Source of the DNA: Sphingomonadales bacterium
GTDB taxonomy: Bacteria; Pseudomonadota; Alphaproteobacteria; Sphingomonadales; Sphingomonadaceae
Direction: 5' to 3'
Length of the DNA: 56,956 bases
NCBI GenBank assembly: GCA_028868535.1
Contig: JAGWUH010000022.1
Coordinates: forward strand, 1 to 56,956
Of this stretch, positions 44,444 through 53,671 are shown piece by piece. Under the pieces are notes generated by a model, which saw only the letters and a program-made list of their open reading frames with translations, searched no databases and had not been told where the DNA came from. The translations under genes and the position numbers were made by a program. Position 1 is the first letter of the stretch, and every line of letters starts with the position of its first letter.

Positions 44444-44554
44444 TGGCTCAGGCCGGAGCGAAAACGGTTGGCTTGAGCGCCCCGGAGCGCAGCGCCTCGA
44501 AGGCCGCGAGCACCGGAGGCGCGAAAGGCGGCCGTTCGCAGCCGGCCTGGGTCA
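44444..44554. repeat. Composite palindromic repeat, copy C (degenerate arms)
   Basis: TGGCTCAGGCCGG (44444-44456) pairs with CCGGCCTGGGTCA (44542-44554) with two changes that still allow G-U pairing in RNA. The interior shares CGGAGCG, CCCGGAGCGCAGCG, GAGCACCGGAGGCG and GCCGTTCGCAG with copy B in the same order and orientation. It lies between the phaB start and the stop of the exported protein gene. Confidence 0.8.
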
Positions 44555-44578
44555 AATCCGGCGAGGGCCAGAACTGGC

Positions 44579-45379
44579 CTAGAACTTGAACTGCGTGCCG
44601 ACGAACACGGCCTGGCTGTCGGTCTTGCCGTCGGTGACGGGCTGCAGCCGGTCGCGATCGCGCGAATAGCGGACGCCGGCGGTGAGATCGATGTTGCGGG
44701 TGACGCGGTAGCTGCCGCCGACGTCAACCGTTTGCGTGCCAACGCTTTCGAGCGTGCGCGGCGCGCGACCGGCGCGCTCGCGCTCATCGAGCGAGATGCG
44801 CGGGGCGAGGCGCGAGGGCGAGCCGGAGGAGCCGCCGCCATCGCCCTTGAAGGTCGACAGGTCAGGCATGTCGATCCGCCGCACATCGCCAAGGCCGCCC
44901 GCCGCGACGAGTGCCTGCGTGCCCTGGGCAAAGCCCTGGTAGCCGTGCGAGACGCCGAGGTTGTACGCGGTGGGGGCGATGCGCAGCGCGGTGAGGCCGC
45001 CCGATGCCGGCCCGGGCGCGGACGCCGGGATGATGCCGTGGACGGTAATCTCGCGCGCGGTGGCGGCATCGACGCGCACCGCGACGGTGACCGCGCGATC
45101 GGGCCGCATGACGAGACCGGCGGGGGTGAAGCGGAACAGCGGCCCCTTCCCGGCGCGGCCGGCGACGGCGGCCGACATGCCGGGATCGACCTCGCCGGCG
45201 GCGAAGCGGTGGACGCCCTGCCCCGCCGCGCCGGCATCGGCGGGCAGGTCGAGCCGGGTGGAAAAAGCCAGCACCGCGCTGGGCAGCGCCAGCACCAGCA
45301 CCGCGCCGGCGATCAGCACCGCCGGCGCCACGGCGCGGCGGCCCTGCGGCCCGCTGATCAGTGGCTGGACGGTGGCCAT
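44579..45379 (-). CDS. Exported protein with beta-barrel-like C-terminus
   Basis: Predicted 266-residue protein, unrecognised family. Residues 17-39 form a signal or anchor helix (AVAPAVLIAGAVLVLALPSAVLAF). The middle is low in motifs. The last 45 residues alternate polar and hydrophobic positions (GGSYRVTRNIDLTAGVRYSRDRDRL, then VFVGTQFKF) and end in Phe, as strands of outer-membrane barrels do; such a short barrel would need to oligomerise or is only a fragment. A GGAG-like site lies somewhat far upstream of the ATG at 45379, so the start is approximate. Confidence 0.6.
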   Translation of the reverse strand: MATVQPLISGPQGRRAVAPAVLIAGAVLVLALPSAVLAFSTRLDLPADAGAAGQGVHRFAAGEVDPGMSAAVAGRAGKGPLFRFTPAGLVMRPDRAVTVAVRVDAATAREITVHGIIPASAPGPASGGLTALRIAPTAYNLGVSHGYQGFAQGTQALVAAGGLGDVRRIDMPDLSTFKGDGGGSSGSPSRLAPRISLDERERAGRAPRTLESVGTQTVDVGGSYRVTRNIDLTAGVRYSRDRDRLQPVTDGKTDSQAVFVGTQFKF

Positions 45380-45556
45380 GGCGCGAACGACTCTCCTTGT
45401 GGCGGCGATCATACACCCGCGCGGTCGCCGCCGGAAGCCCGACGGCGCGCGTTGCGGTCCTGCACCGGCGCGGCTTAACCGCGCCTTGACGGCGGGTCCC
45501 GGCATTCAGTCGCGGTTCACCGCGCGACGCCATGGCTGTGCGACGAGCGCGCCCAC

Positions 45557-45584
45557 TTGCCGCTGCGGCGCGGGCGGCTATAGA
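45557..45584 (+). promoter_or_regulatory. Probable promoter of the DUF3576 lipoprotein gene
   Basis: TTGCCG (45557-45562) and TATAGA (45579-45584) with a 16-base spacer, about 75 bases upstream of the ATG at 45659. Confidence 0.55.
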
Positions 45585-45658
45585 GACTTCGAGGGCAGCC
45601 GCCACGGACAGGCATTTCGCGCGATAGCAGCGCATCAAGGACAGGATACGGGATCACC

Positions 45659-46141
45659 ATGAACGCCAGCCACGCTTCTGCGCCTTCTCGTCTGCGCCTG
45701 CCGGTGCGCAAGCTGTCCGCCGGCCTGCTGCTGGGCGTCGCGGCGCTGGCCGCATCCGGCTGCTCGCACGGCGGCAAGAAGCAGGTGAAGGCCGATCTCG
45801 CCGCGTCGAACGTCACCACCATCGGCGTCAACGCCTACCTGTGGCGCGCCAGCCTCGACGCGCTGTCGTTCATGCCGCTGGTGCAGACCGATTCCGCCGG
45901 CGGCGTCATCGTCACCGACTGGTACACCAATCCCGCCAACCCGGGCGAGCGCATCAAGGTCACCGTCTCGATCCTCGACCGCGACCTGCGCGCCGATGCC
46001 CTGCGCGTCGCCGCCAGCCGACAGGTCGCGCAGGGCGGCGCCTGGGTCGATGCGCCGGTGCAGGCCGCGACGGTGCAGAAGCTGGAAGACGTGATCCTGA
46101 CCAAGGCGCGCGACCTGCGGCGGACTTCGATCGCGCAGTAA
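45659..46141 (+). CDS. DUF3576 lipoprotein
   Basis: Predicted 160-residue lipoprotein. After a basic N-terminus, the signal ends in LAASGC with lipid-attached Cys35. The mature part (TTIGVNAYLWRASLDALSFMPLVQTDSAGGVIVTDWY) matches the DUF3576 family, conserved next to leuS-lptE-holA in alphaproteobacteria. The outer-membrane location and this context suggest an envelope-biogenesis role, not proven. leuS starts 82 bases later. Confidence 0.92.
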   Translation: MNASHASAPSRLRLPVRKLSAGLLLGVAALAASGCSHGGKKQVKADLAASNVTTIGVNAYLWRASLDALSFMPLVQTDSAGGVIVTDWYTNPANPGERIKVTVSILDRDLRADALRVAASRQVAQGGAWVDAPVQAATVQKLEDVILTKARDLRRTSIAQ

Positions 46142-46222
46142 GCGCCCGGCCAGCCGCGTCTGACCTGACTCCACGGTCCGCGCCCTCTCGACAATATGGC
46201 CCAAGGCCGTAGAGAGCGGGCC

Positions 46223-48745
46223 ATGACCGCAGACCGTTTCGATCCCGCAACCGCCGACACGCGCTGGCAAGCCGCGTGGGACCAGGCGCAGACCTTCCGC
46301 GCCGACGACACGTCGAGCAAGCCGCGCAGTTATGTGCTGGAGATGTTTCCCTATCCCTCGGGGCGCATCCACATCGGCCACGTCCGCAACTACACGATGG
46401 GCGACGTGCTGGCGCGGTTCCGCCGGATGCAGGGCTTCGAGGTGCTGCACCCGATGGGCTGGGACGCCTTCGGCATGCCGGCCGAGAACGCGGCGATGGA
46501 GAAGGGTGTCCATCCCGGCGGCTGGACGCGCGAGAACATCGCCAACATGAAGGCGCAGCTCAAGCGGCTGGGCTTCGCGCTCGACTGGAGCCGCGAAGTC
46601 GCCACCTGCGAGCCCGAGTACTACGGACACGAGCAGGCGCTGTTCCTCGACCTTTATGCCCACGGGCTGGTCTATCGCAAGGAATCGGCGGTCAACTGGG
46701 ATCCGGTCGACATGACCGTGCTCGCCAACGAGCAGGTGATCGACGGGCGCGGCTGGCGTTCGGGCGCGCTGGTCGAGAAGCGCAAGCTCAGCCAGTGGTT
46801 CCTGAAGATCACCGACTTCGCCGACGAGCTGCTGGAGGGGCTGAAGACCCTCGACAACTGGCCCGAGAAGGTGCGGGTGATGCAGGAGAACTGGATCGGC
46901 AAGAGCCAGGGCTTGCAGTTCCGCTTCGACCTTTCGAACGGCGACAGCCTCGAGGTCTACACCACCCGGCCGGACACGATCTTCGGCGCCAGCTTCGTCG
47001 CCGTCGCCGCCGATCACCCGGTGGCGCAAGCCGTGGCGATGGCGAACTGCGACGCCGCCAAGTTCATCGAGCAGTGCAAGCGCGGCGGCACCACCGCGGC
47101 CGAGCTGGAGACGGCGGAGAAGCTGGGCTTCGACACCGGCATCGGCGCGCGTCACCCGATCACCGGGGCATGGCTGCCGGTGTGGATCGCCAACTTCGTG
47201 CTGATGGACTATGGCACCGGCGCGATCATGGCGGTGCCCGGGCACGACCAGCGCGACTTCGAGTTTGCGACCAAGTATGGCCTGCCGATCACCCGCGTGG
47301 TCGCTGCCGATCCCGCCGATGCCGGCAAGCCGTTCGCCGGCGAGGCGGAGGCCGGCGACGGGGTCTGCGTCAATTCCGGCTTCATCACCGGGATGAGCGT
47401 GGCCGCGGGCAAGGCGGCGGTGATCGCGCGGGCCGAGGCCGAGAGCTGGGGCCAGGGGCAGACGGTGTGGCGGCTGCGCGACTGGGGCGTCAGCCGCCAG
47501 CGCTACTGGGGCACGCCGATCCCGTTCATCCACTGCGACGCCTGCGGCGTGGTGCCGGTGCCGAAGGACCAGTTGCCTGTGCGGCTGCCCGAGGACGTCG
47601 ATTTCCAGACGCCCGGCAACCCGCTGCTGCGCCATCCAACGTGGAAGCATGTCGATTGCCCCCAGTGCGGCAAGCCGGCGCTGCGCGAGACCGATACACT
47701 GGATACCTTCGTCGATTCGTCCTGGTACTTCCTGCGCTTTGCCAGCCAGCCCGCCGATGCGCCGTTCGACCCGGCCGAGATCGCGCGGTGGATGCCGGTG
47801 GCGCAGTACATCGGCGGGATCGAGCACGCGATCCTGCACCTGCTCTATGCCCGGTTCTGGACGCGGGCGCTGAAGCGGATCGGCAGGATCGACATCGCCG
47901 AGCCGTTCGCCAGCCTGTTCACGCAGGGGATGGTGACGCACGAGACGTATGAGCGGCGCAACCCGGAAAACGGGCAGCCGGTGTTCTTCTCGCCCGGCGA
48001 GGTCGATCGCGGAGGCGACGGCGCGACGCTGAAGGCCGATGGCGCGCCGGTGGAGATCGGCCGCGTCATCAAGATGTCGAAGTCGAAGAAGAACGTGGTC
48101 GATCCCGACGAGATCGTCGCCAGCTATGGCGCCGACGCGATCCGCTGGTTCATGCTTTCCGATTCACCGCCGGAGCGCGACCTGCCGTGGAGCGAGGCCG
48201 GGATCGAGGGCTGCGCGCGGTTCGTGCAGCGGCTGTGGCGGCTGTTCGGGCAATATGATGCCGGCGCGACCGGCGAGGACAAGGCGCTCGATCGCAAGCG
48301 CGACCAGGCGGTGCACGCGGTGGCGGCGGACATCGAATCGCTGGGCTTCAACAAGGCGGTGGCGCGGATCTACGAGCTGACCAGCGCGGTCGAGAAGGCG
48401 GCGCCGAGCGCGAGCCGGTCCGCGGCGATCCGGGCGCTGCTGCTGCTGGTGGCGCCGATGATGCCGCATCTTGCCGAGGAAGCCTGGGCCGGAATCGGCA
48501 CCGGCCTGGTCGCCGATGCCGCCTGGCCGCCGGTCGATCCGGCGCTGCTGGTCGAGGACGAGGTGACGATCGCGATCCAGGTGCTGGGCAAGCTGCGCGA
48601 TACCGTGACCGTCGCCAAGGGGCTGCCCAGGGAGGAGCTGGAGGCGCTTGCGCTGGCTTCGGACAAGGTGCAGCGTGCGCTCGACGGCAAGGCGGTGAAG
48701 AAGGTCATCGTCGTTCCGGATCGGCTGGTGAACCTCGTCGCATGA
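46223..48745 (+). CDS. leuS: Leucyl-tRNA synthetase
   Basis: Predicted 840-residue class I synthetase. The HIGH motif is in PSGRIHIGHVRNY (near residue 48) and the KMSKS motif in IKMSKSKKNVVDP; the editing domain with TTRPDTIFGA lies between them. The C-terminal domain ends KKVIVVPDRLVNLVA. I use ATG 46223 because it follows GAGAG and gives the canonical MTADRFDP start. Its stop overlaps the lptE start, giving a leuS-lptE-holA operon common in alphaproteobacteria. Confidence 0.97.
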   Translation: MTADRFDPATADTRWQAAWDQAQTFRADDTSSKPRSYVLEMFPYPSGRIHIGHVRNYTMGDVLARFRRMQGFEVLHPMGWDAFGMPAENAAMEKGVHPGGWTRENIANMKAQLKRLGFALDWSREVATCEPEYYGHEQALFLDLYAHGLVYRKESAVNWDPVDMTVLANEQVIDGRGWRSGALVEKRKLSQWFLKITDFADELLEGLKTLDNWPEKVRVMQENWIGKSQGLQFRFDLSNGDSLEVYTTRPDTIFGASFVAVAADHPVAQAVAMANCDAAKFIEQCKRGGTTAAELETAEKLGFDTGIGARHPITGAWLPVWIANFVLMDYGTGAIMAVPGHDQRDFEFATKYGLPITRVVAADPADAGKPFAGEAEAGDGVCVNSGFITGMSVAAGKAAVIARAEAESWGQGQTVWRLRDWGVSRQRYWGTPIPFIHCDACGVVPVPKDQLPVRLPEDVDFQTPGNPLLRHPTWKHVDCPQCGKPALRETDTLDTFVDSSWYFLRFASQPADAPFDPAEIARWMPVAQYIGGIEHAILHLLYARFWTRALKRIGRIDIAEPFASLFTQGMVTHETYERRNPENGQPVFFSPGEVDRGGDGATLKADGAPVEIGRVIKMSKSKKNVVDPDEIVASYGADAIRWFMLSDSPPERDLPWSEAGIEGCARFVQRLWRLFGQYDAGATGEDKALDRKRDQAVHAVAADIESLGFNKAVARIYELTSAVEKAAPSASRSAAIRALLLLVAPMMPHLAEEAWAGIGTGLVADAAWPPVDPALLVEDEVTIAIQVLGKLRDTVTVAKGLPREELEALALASDKVQRALDGKAVKKVIVVPDRLVNLVA

Positions 48746-49239
48746 AGCGTTTTGGTGGCCTTTTGACCGCGTTTTCGCTGCTGCTTGCCGGGTGCGGCCT
48801 GCAGCCGATGTACGCGGGCGGGGGCAATGGCGCGGTCGCGCAAGGGCTGGCGGGCGTCGAAGTCGCGCCGATCGAGGGCAAAGCGGGCTGGTTGATGCGC
48901 AACGCGCTGACCGACCGGCTCCATGCCGGAGGCAATCCGGGCAGCGCGCGCTATCGGCTCGACGTGCGGCTCGATGACAAGCTCGAAGGGCTCGGGCTGC
49001 TGTCCAACGACACCGTCGGGCGCGAACGGCGGACGCTGCGGGCGCGCTACCAGCTGGTCGACGTCGCCAGCGGCGCGATCCTCGTCGACGCCACGGCCGG
49101 ATCGGACGCGGGCATCGACGTGGTTTCCTCCGAATACGCGGTGGTGGCGGGCGAGCAGACCGCGCTGGAAAACCTGACGCGGGTGGTCGCGGACCGCATC
49201 GTCACCAAGCTGGCGGTCGAACTGCAGACCCGCAAATGA
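48742..49239 (+). CDS. lptE: LPS-assembly lipoprotein LptE
   Basis: Predicted 165-residue outer-membrane lipoprotein that plugs the LptD barrel and delivers lipopolysaccharide to the cell surface. The signal peptide ends in LLLAGC (Cys18), followed by GLQPMYAGG, and the mature part resembles LptE (RYRLDVRLDDKLEGLGLLSND, RATRARYQLVD-like region). It overlaps leuS upstream and holA downstream by four bases each. Sphingomonads usually carry glycosphingolipids instead of LPS, so the physiological substrate may be different; that is an inference from taxonomy. Confidence 0.9.
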   Translation: MKRFGGLLTAFSLLLAGCGLQPMYAGGGNGAVAQGLAGVEVAPIEGKAGWLMRNALTDRLHAGGNPGSARYRLDVRLDDKLEGLGLLSNDTVGRERRTLRARYQLVDVASGAILVDATAGSDAGIDVVSSEYAVVAGEQTALENLTRVVADRIVTKLAVELQTRK

Positions 49240-50264
49240 AGGCGACGCAGCGCGACTTTGCCAGCGTCGCGCCGCGGGCAGCGAAGGCGGCGCGGGTGTT
49301 CTTCCTGTGCGGGCCGGACGAAGCCGGCATCCACGACGCGGCGGTGCGGCTGGTATCGCTGCTCGACGATGCCGGGGAGCGGGTCGAGATCGCAGGCGCG
49401 GCGCTGCGCGCAGACCCGGTGCTGCTGGGCGACGAGGCTCGGTCGACATCGCTGTTCGGGGATGCGCGCCATATCATCGTGCGGGCATCGGGGGACGAGG
49501 CGGAAAAGGCGGTCGAGCTGATGCTGGCGGGGGACGTGCCGCCGTGCCCGGTGCTGATCCTGGCCGCCAACGCCACCGACAAGTCGCGCACCGCCAAGCT
49601 GCTGGCCGACCGGCCTGACGCGCTGGTGGCGATGTTCTGGCCGCCCGACCTGAAATCGGCGACCGAGAACGTGCGCATGCTGGCGGACAAGGCCGGGGTG
49701 CGGCTGGACCATGCGCTGGCCGAGCGGATCGCGCGCGGCACCGGGCTCGATTCGCGGCTGGCGGCGTCCGAGGTCGAGAAGCTGGCGCTGTTCCTCGATG
49801 CCAGTGCCGAGCGGCCGCGGCCGGGCACGGCGGCGGCGCTGGACGCGGTGGGCGCCAGCACCGAGGAAGACGGCTTCGCGCCGCTGGTCAACGCGGTGCT
49901 GGGGGGCGAGGCCGCGAAGCTGCCCGACGAACTGCGGCGCGTGCGCGAGCTGGGGATGAACGCGGTGGGCGTGCTGCTGGCGTTCGAGCGCCGCGCGGCG
50001 CAACTGGCGCAACTGGCGGGAAGGCTGGGCCATCGCGGCGACGTGGCGGCGTTCATCAAGGGCGAGAGCGCGGCGCGGCGCGTGTTTTTCAAGGAGGAGC
50101 GCGAGCTGACCCGGCAACTGGAACGCTGGCGCGGGGCGCGGCTGGAGCGGCTGGTGCGGCGGCTGGTGGCACTGCACCAGGCGCTGCTGGCGAACAGCCA
50201 CGATGCCGAGCTGCTGTTGCTGCACGAGCTGGCCGGGATCGCGCGGTTCGCGGCCAAGCGCTGA
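49236..50264 (+). CDS. holA: DNA polymerase III subunit delta
   Basis: Predicted 342-residue clamp-loader subunit. The early FFLCGPDEAGIHDAA and the middle RLDHALAERIARGTGLDSRLAASEVEKLALF are typical of HolA, as is the helical C-terminus. It completes the translationally coupled leuS-lptE-holA set. A 113-base gap separates it from the catabolic cluster that starts at 50378. Confidence 0.92.
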   Translation: MKATQRDFASVAPRAAKAARVFFLCGPDEAGIHDAAVRLVSLLDDAGERVEIAGAALRADPVLLGDEARSTSLFGDARHIIVRASGDEAEKAVELMLAGDVPPCPVLILAANATDKSRTAKLLADRPDALVAMFWPPDLKSATENVRMLADKAGVRLDHALAERIARGTGLDSRLAASEVEKLALFLDASAERPRPGTAAALDAVGASTEEDGFAPLVNAVLGGEAAKLPDELRRVRELGMNAVGVLLAFERRAAQLAQLAGRLGHRGDVAAFIKGESAARRVFFKEERELTRQLERWRGARLERLVRRLVALHQALLANSHDAELLLLHELAGIARFAAKR

Positions 50265-50377
50265 CCGGGCGTCCGCTGCGCGGGCGCGGTCAAGCCGGCT
50301 GACGGTTGCGGGCTAGGCCGCCCGTTGACAGCGCGCCCCCCGGGCGGTGCATTGGGGACCAGACTTTCCGGGAGAGA

Positions 50378-51445
50378 ATGATGCCGATCGCCCTCGACGA
50401 CTATCGCCTGCTCGGCCGCTCCGGCCTGCGCGTCTCGCCGCTGGCGCTGGGGACGATGACCTTCGGCGTCGGCGCCGGATCCTGGGGCAGCACCGAGGAC
50501 GAGGCGCAGGCCATGGTCGACATGTTCCTCGATCGCGGCGGCAACTTCATCGACACCGCCGACTTCTATGGCCAGATGGGCGCGAGCGAGGAATGGCTGG
50601 GGCGGCTGGTCAAGGGCCGGCGTGAGCCGGTGGTGATCTCCACCAAGTATTCGCTGACGACGCGCCCCGGCGACCCGAACGCGAGCGGCAACCACCGCAA
50701 GAACATGGTCCGGTCAGTCGAGGACAGCCTGCGCCGCCTGCAGACCGACTATATCGACCTGCTCTACCTGCACATGTGGGACTTCCGCACCCCGGTGGAC
50801 GAGATCCTGCGTGCGTTCGACGACCTCGTGCGGCAGGGCAAGGTGCTCTACATCGGGCTGTCCGACACCCCGGCCTGGCAGGCGAGCCGGATGCAGGCGA
50901 TCGCCGAGGTGCGGGGCTGGACGCAGTTCTGCGCCTTGCAGATCTGCTACAGCCTGATCGAACGCACGGTCGAGCGCGAGCTGATCCCGATGGCGAAGGA
51001 GATGGGGCTGGGCGTCTCGCCGTGGGCGCCGCTGGGGCAGGGGGTGCTGACCGGGAAATATTCGCGCGCGGACCTGCAGCCGGGGAGCATGGACGACATC
51101 TCCACGCGCAAGGCGATCAACGCCGTCACCGGGCGGCTGACCGAGAAGAACCTCCTCATCGCCGATACCGTCGTCGCGGTGGCGAAGGAACTGGGCTGCA
51201 CGGCGGCGCAAGTGGCGCTGGCCTGGACGCTGACCAACCCGACGGTGGCATCGCCCGTGGTCGGCGTGCGCACCCCGGCGCAGCTCGAAGACAACCTGGG
51301 AGCGCTGGCGATCGACATTCCCGCCGAGCTGCTGGCGAAGCTCAACGAAGTCTCGGCAGTACCGCCGGTGTTCCCGATCGACGTGCTGAAATCCCCCGCC
51401 GAGGGGATGATGTTCGGCAACGTGCGGGTGCAGGAGCGGCCCTGA
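50378..51445 (+). CDS. Aldo/keto reductase
   Basis: Predicted 355-residue NADPH-dependent oxidoreductase of the AKR superfamily. The catalytic tetrad is visible as Asp and Tyr in FIDTADFYG, Lys in VISTKYS and His in LYLHMWD. Cofactor-binding segments include GVSPWAPLGQGVLTGKYS and VASPVVGVRTPAQLEDNL. Two consecutive ATGs (50378, 50381) follow GGGAGAGA. It is the first rightward gene of an oxygenase-rich patch; a hairpin (51473-51491) separates it from the P450. Confidence 0.92.
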   Translation: MMPIALDDYRLLGRSGLRVSPLALGTMTFGVGAGSWGSTEDEAQAMVDMFLDRGGNFIDTADFYGQMGASEEWLGRLVKGRREPVVISTKYSLTTRPGDPNASGNHRKNMVRSVEDSLRRLQTDYIDLLYLHMWDFRTPVDEILRAFDDLVRQGKVLYIGLSDTPAWQASRMQAIAEVRGWTQFCALQICYSLIERTVERELIPMAKEMGLGVSPWAPLGQGVLTGKYSRADLQPGSMDDISTRKAINAVTGRLTEKNLLIADTVVAVAKELGCTAAQVALAWTLTNPTVASPVVGVRTPAQLEDNLGALAIDIPAELLAKLNEVSAVPPVFPIDVLKSPAEGMMFGNVRVQERP

Positions 51446-51472
51446 GTCCACCGTCTTCCGGCTGTAAACCGT

Positions 51473-51491
51473 CGGGGCGATTGTCGCCCCG
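51473..51491 (+). terminator. GC-rich hairpin between the aldo/keto reductase and P450 genes
   Basis: CGGGGCGA (51473-51480) and TCGCCCCG (51484-51491) form a perfect 8-bp stem with a TTG loop. There is no T-run after it, so it may be a weak or rho-assisted terminator, a 3' stabilising stem or an operator. Confidence 0.45.
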
Positions 51492-51537
51492 GCATGGCGG
51501 TGGCATGAACCCTGCCAAACCAGACCGGGAGAACAAC

Positions 51538-52812
51538 ATGTCGGGCCAGACGCTCGAATCGATCCGCATCGACGCCGAGGTTCCGGACAACGTTCCGAAG
51601 GACCGTGTCGTTGACCTTGCCTTCGCGATGGGCGGCGTTCCCAACGACCTCGTCGACCCGTACGAGCCGGTGGGCTGGATGACCGGCGACGACCTGCCCC
51701 GGCTGCTGTTCCAGCCGCCGGCCGGCGGGGCGCTTGCCGCCGGCGCCGGGATGGGCGGCAAGGGCAACTGGATCGCCCACCGCTACGAAGACATCGAACG
51801 CGTCTATACCGACAACGACCACTTCTCGAACGCCGGCACCGCCGAGTTCCAGCGCGTGATCGGCGAGACCTTCCGCTCGATCCCGCTTGCGATCGACCCG
51901 CCCGAGCACGGCAAGTATCGCCTGTTCCTGACCCGCTTCATCTCGCCCGCGCAGGTCAACCGCATGGAGGCGCGCATCCGCGAGGTCTGCGTGTCGATGA
52001 TCGAGGAATTCGCGCACAAGGGCGAGGTGGACGTGGCCTGGGACTTCGGCCGCGTGTTCCCGGTGCGTATCTTCATGGGGCTGATGGGCTTCCCGGACGC
52101 GATGTTCGAGCAGTTCCTCGACTGGGAATGGGACATCCTCCACGGCGGCACGATCGAGAAGATGCAGGCCGCGCTGCGCGGCGTGCTCGGCTACCTGCGC
52201 CAGTTCATGGCCGAGAAGCGGGTGAACCCCGACGGGCACCTCGTCTCCAGCATCGTCCACGGCCAGATCAACGGCGTGCCGCTGACCGAGGAGGAGCAGA
52301 CCGGGATGGTCTGGTTCCTGTGGCTGGGCGGGCTCGACACCGTCGCCGCGACGATCAGCCAGATGTTCCGCCGCATGGCGCTGCAGCCCGAGATCCAGAC
52401 GATGATCCGCGAGCATCCGGAGTTGATCAACGGCGCGGTCGAGGAATTCCTGCGCACGCAGCCGATCCTCAGCTCCAGCCGCCGCGCGACCCGCGATTTC
52501 GAATGGCACGGCATGCAGATCCGGGCCGGCGACTCGTTCCAGTGCCTGAACCCGGCGGGCAATTTCGACCCGCGCCGCTTCCCGAACCCGCGCACCTTCG
52601 ACCCGACCCGCAAGGGCAACCGCCATTTCACCTTCGTCGGCGGGGTCCACACCTGCCTCGGCGCGCCGCTGGCGCGCAAGGAGCTGCGCATCCTGCTGGA
52701 GGAATGGTTCAAGCGCATTCCCGAATTCCGGGTCAAGCCGGGAACCGACACCACTGTGTTCCCGGGGCTGCTGTCGATCCGCAATCTCCACCTCGTGTGG
52801 GAACCCCGATAA
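51538..52812 (+). CDS. Bacterial class B cytochrome P450
   Basis: Predicted 424-residue soluble P450. The I-helix motif is WLGGLDTVAATIS, the ExxR motif is EEFLRTQP and the haem loop is FVGGVHTCLGAPLARKE with the axial cysteine. HGKYR and FRSIPLAIDPPEH in the first third are typical of camphor- or terpineol-type enzymes. ATG 51538 has GGGAGAACAAC before it. It lies 16 bases before an SDR gene in the same direction, suggesting sequential hydroxylation and oxidation of a hydrophobic, possibly terpenoid or aromatic, compound. It needs ferredoxin and a reductase, not encoded beside it. Confidence 0.92.
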   Translation: MSGQTLESIRIDAEVPDNVPKDRVVDLAFAMGGVPNDLVDPYEPVGWMTGDDLPRLLFQPPAGGALAAGAGMGGKGNWIAHRYEDIERVYTDNDHFSNAGTAEFQRVIGETFRSIPLAIDPPEHGKYRLFLTRFISPAQVNRMEARIREVCVSMIEEFAHKGEVDVAWDFGRVFPVRIFMGLMGFPDAMFEQFLDWEWDILHGGTIEKMQAALRGVLGYLRQFMAEKRVNPDGHLVSSIVHGQINGVPLTEEEQTGMVWFLWLGGLDTVAATISQMFRRMALQPEIQTMIREHPELINGAVEEFLRTQPILSSSRRATRDFEWHGMQIRAGDSFQCLNPAGNFDPRRFPNPRTFDPTRKGNRHFTFVGGVHTCLGAPLARKELRILLEEWFKRIPEFRVKPGTDTTVFPGLLSIRNLHLVWEPR

Positions 52813-52828
52813 GCGAAAGGACGCGGCG

Positions 52829-53638
52829 ATGGCCGGAAGACTTCAGGACAAGATCTGCGTGATCACCGGTGCCGGCTCCGGCATGGGCCGCGCCATGGCC
52901 GAGCTGTTCGTGGCGGAAGGCGCGAAGGTGGTCTGCGCCGACATCAGCGGCAAGCAGGACGACGTGGCCGCGATGCTGGGCGACAGCGCCGTCGCCGTGG
53001 GCTGCGACGTCTCCGACGAGGCGCAGGTCCAGGCGATGATCCAGAAGGCGGTGGACACCTGGGGCCGGATCGACGTGTTGTGCAACAACGCCGGCTTCGG
53101 CGGCGGCATGGCGCCGCTGCACAAGCAGACGCTGGAGCTGTGGAACAAGGTCCACGACACCAACATCAAGGGCTGCTTCCTGGGCATGAAGTACGGCATC
53201 GCGGCGATGCTGAAGTCCGGCGGCGGTGCCATCGTCAACACCGGCTCCGCCTCCGCCGTGATCGGCTGGAAGCACCACTCGGTCTATGCCGCGGCCAAGG
53301 CCGGGGTCCACCAGATGACGAAGGTGGCGGCGCTCGACTATTCGGACAAGAACATCCGCGTCAACGCGATCGCGCCGGGGACGATGTGGACCGGGCTGGT
53401 CGAGGCATCGCAGAAGTTCGAGGCGCCGCCCGCCGACTTCCCGGTGCTGGCCGGCATCCCGATGGGCCGCTGGGGCACCGCGCGCGACATCGCCGAAGCC
53501 GCGCTCTACCTCGCCAGCGACGCCGCCGCCTACGTCACCGGCGTGGTGCTGCCGGTCGACGGCGGCTATTCGATCGGCTTCTCGGGCATGGGTGCCGAGC
53601 GGCCGGGGCTGATGTCGGTGAACGCGGAAGACGAGTAG
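52829..53638 (+). CDS. Short-chain dehydrogenase/reductase (SDR)
   Basis: Predicted 269-residue NAD(P)-dependent oxidoreductase. The cofactor site is TGAGSGMGRAMA, with Asp in VCADIS favouring NAD; NNAGFGGG and the catalytic SASAVIGWKHHSVYAAAKAG (Ser, Tyr, Lys) follow, then INAIAPGTMWTG and the C-terminal GGYSIGF. The start follows GAAAGGACGCG. It is coupled in spacing to the P450 and probably oxidises an alcohol produced by it. Confidence 0.92.
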   Translation: MAGRLQDKICVITGAGSGMGRAMAELFVAEGAKVVCADISGKQDDVAAMLGDSAVAVGCDVSDEAQVQAMIQKAVDTWGRIDVLCNNAGFGGGMAPLHKQTLELWNKVHDTNIKGCFLGMKYGIAAMLKSGGGAIVNTGSASAVIGWKHHSVYAAAKAGVHQMTKVAALDYSDKNIRVNAIAPGTMWTGLVEASQKFEAPPADFPVLAGIPMGRWGTARDIAEAALYLASDAAAYVTGVVLPVDGGYSIGFSGMGAERPGLMSVNAEDE

Positions 53639-53648
53639 GAAGGAAAAT

Positions 53649-53671
53649 GCAGGGGAAATCATTTCCCCTGC
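53649..53671. terminator. Hairpin downstream of the SDR gene
   Basis: GCAGGGGAAAT (53649-53659) and ATTTCCCCTGC (53661-53671) are exact complements around a single base, directly after the SDR stop. A second inverted repeat, CCAGGGG (53801-53807) with CCCCTGG (53816-53822), lies before the stop of the convergent NTF2-like gene. Together they probably separate the two transcripts; neither has a T-run. Confidence 0.5.
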
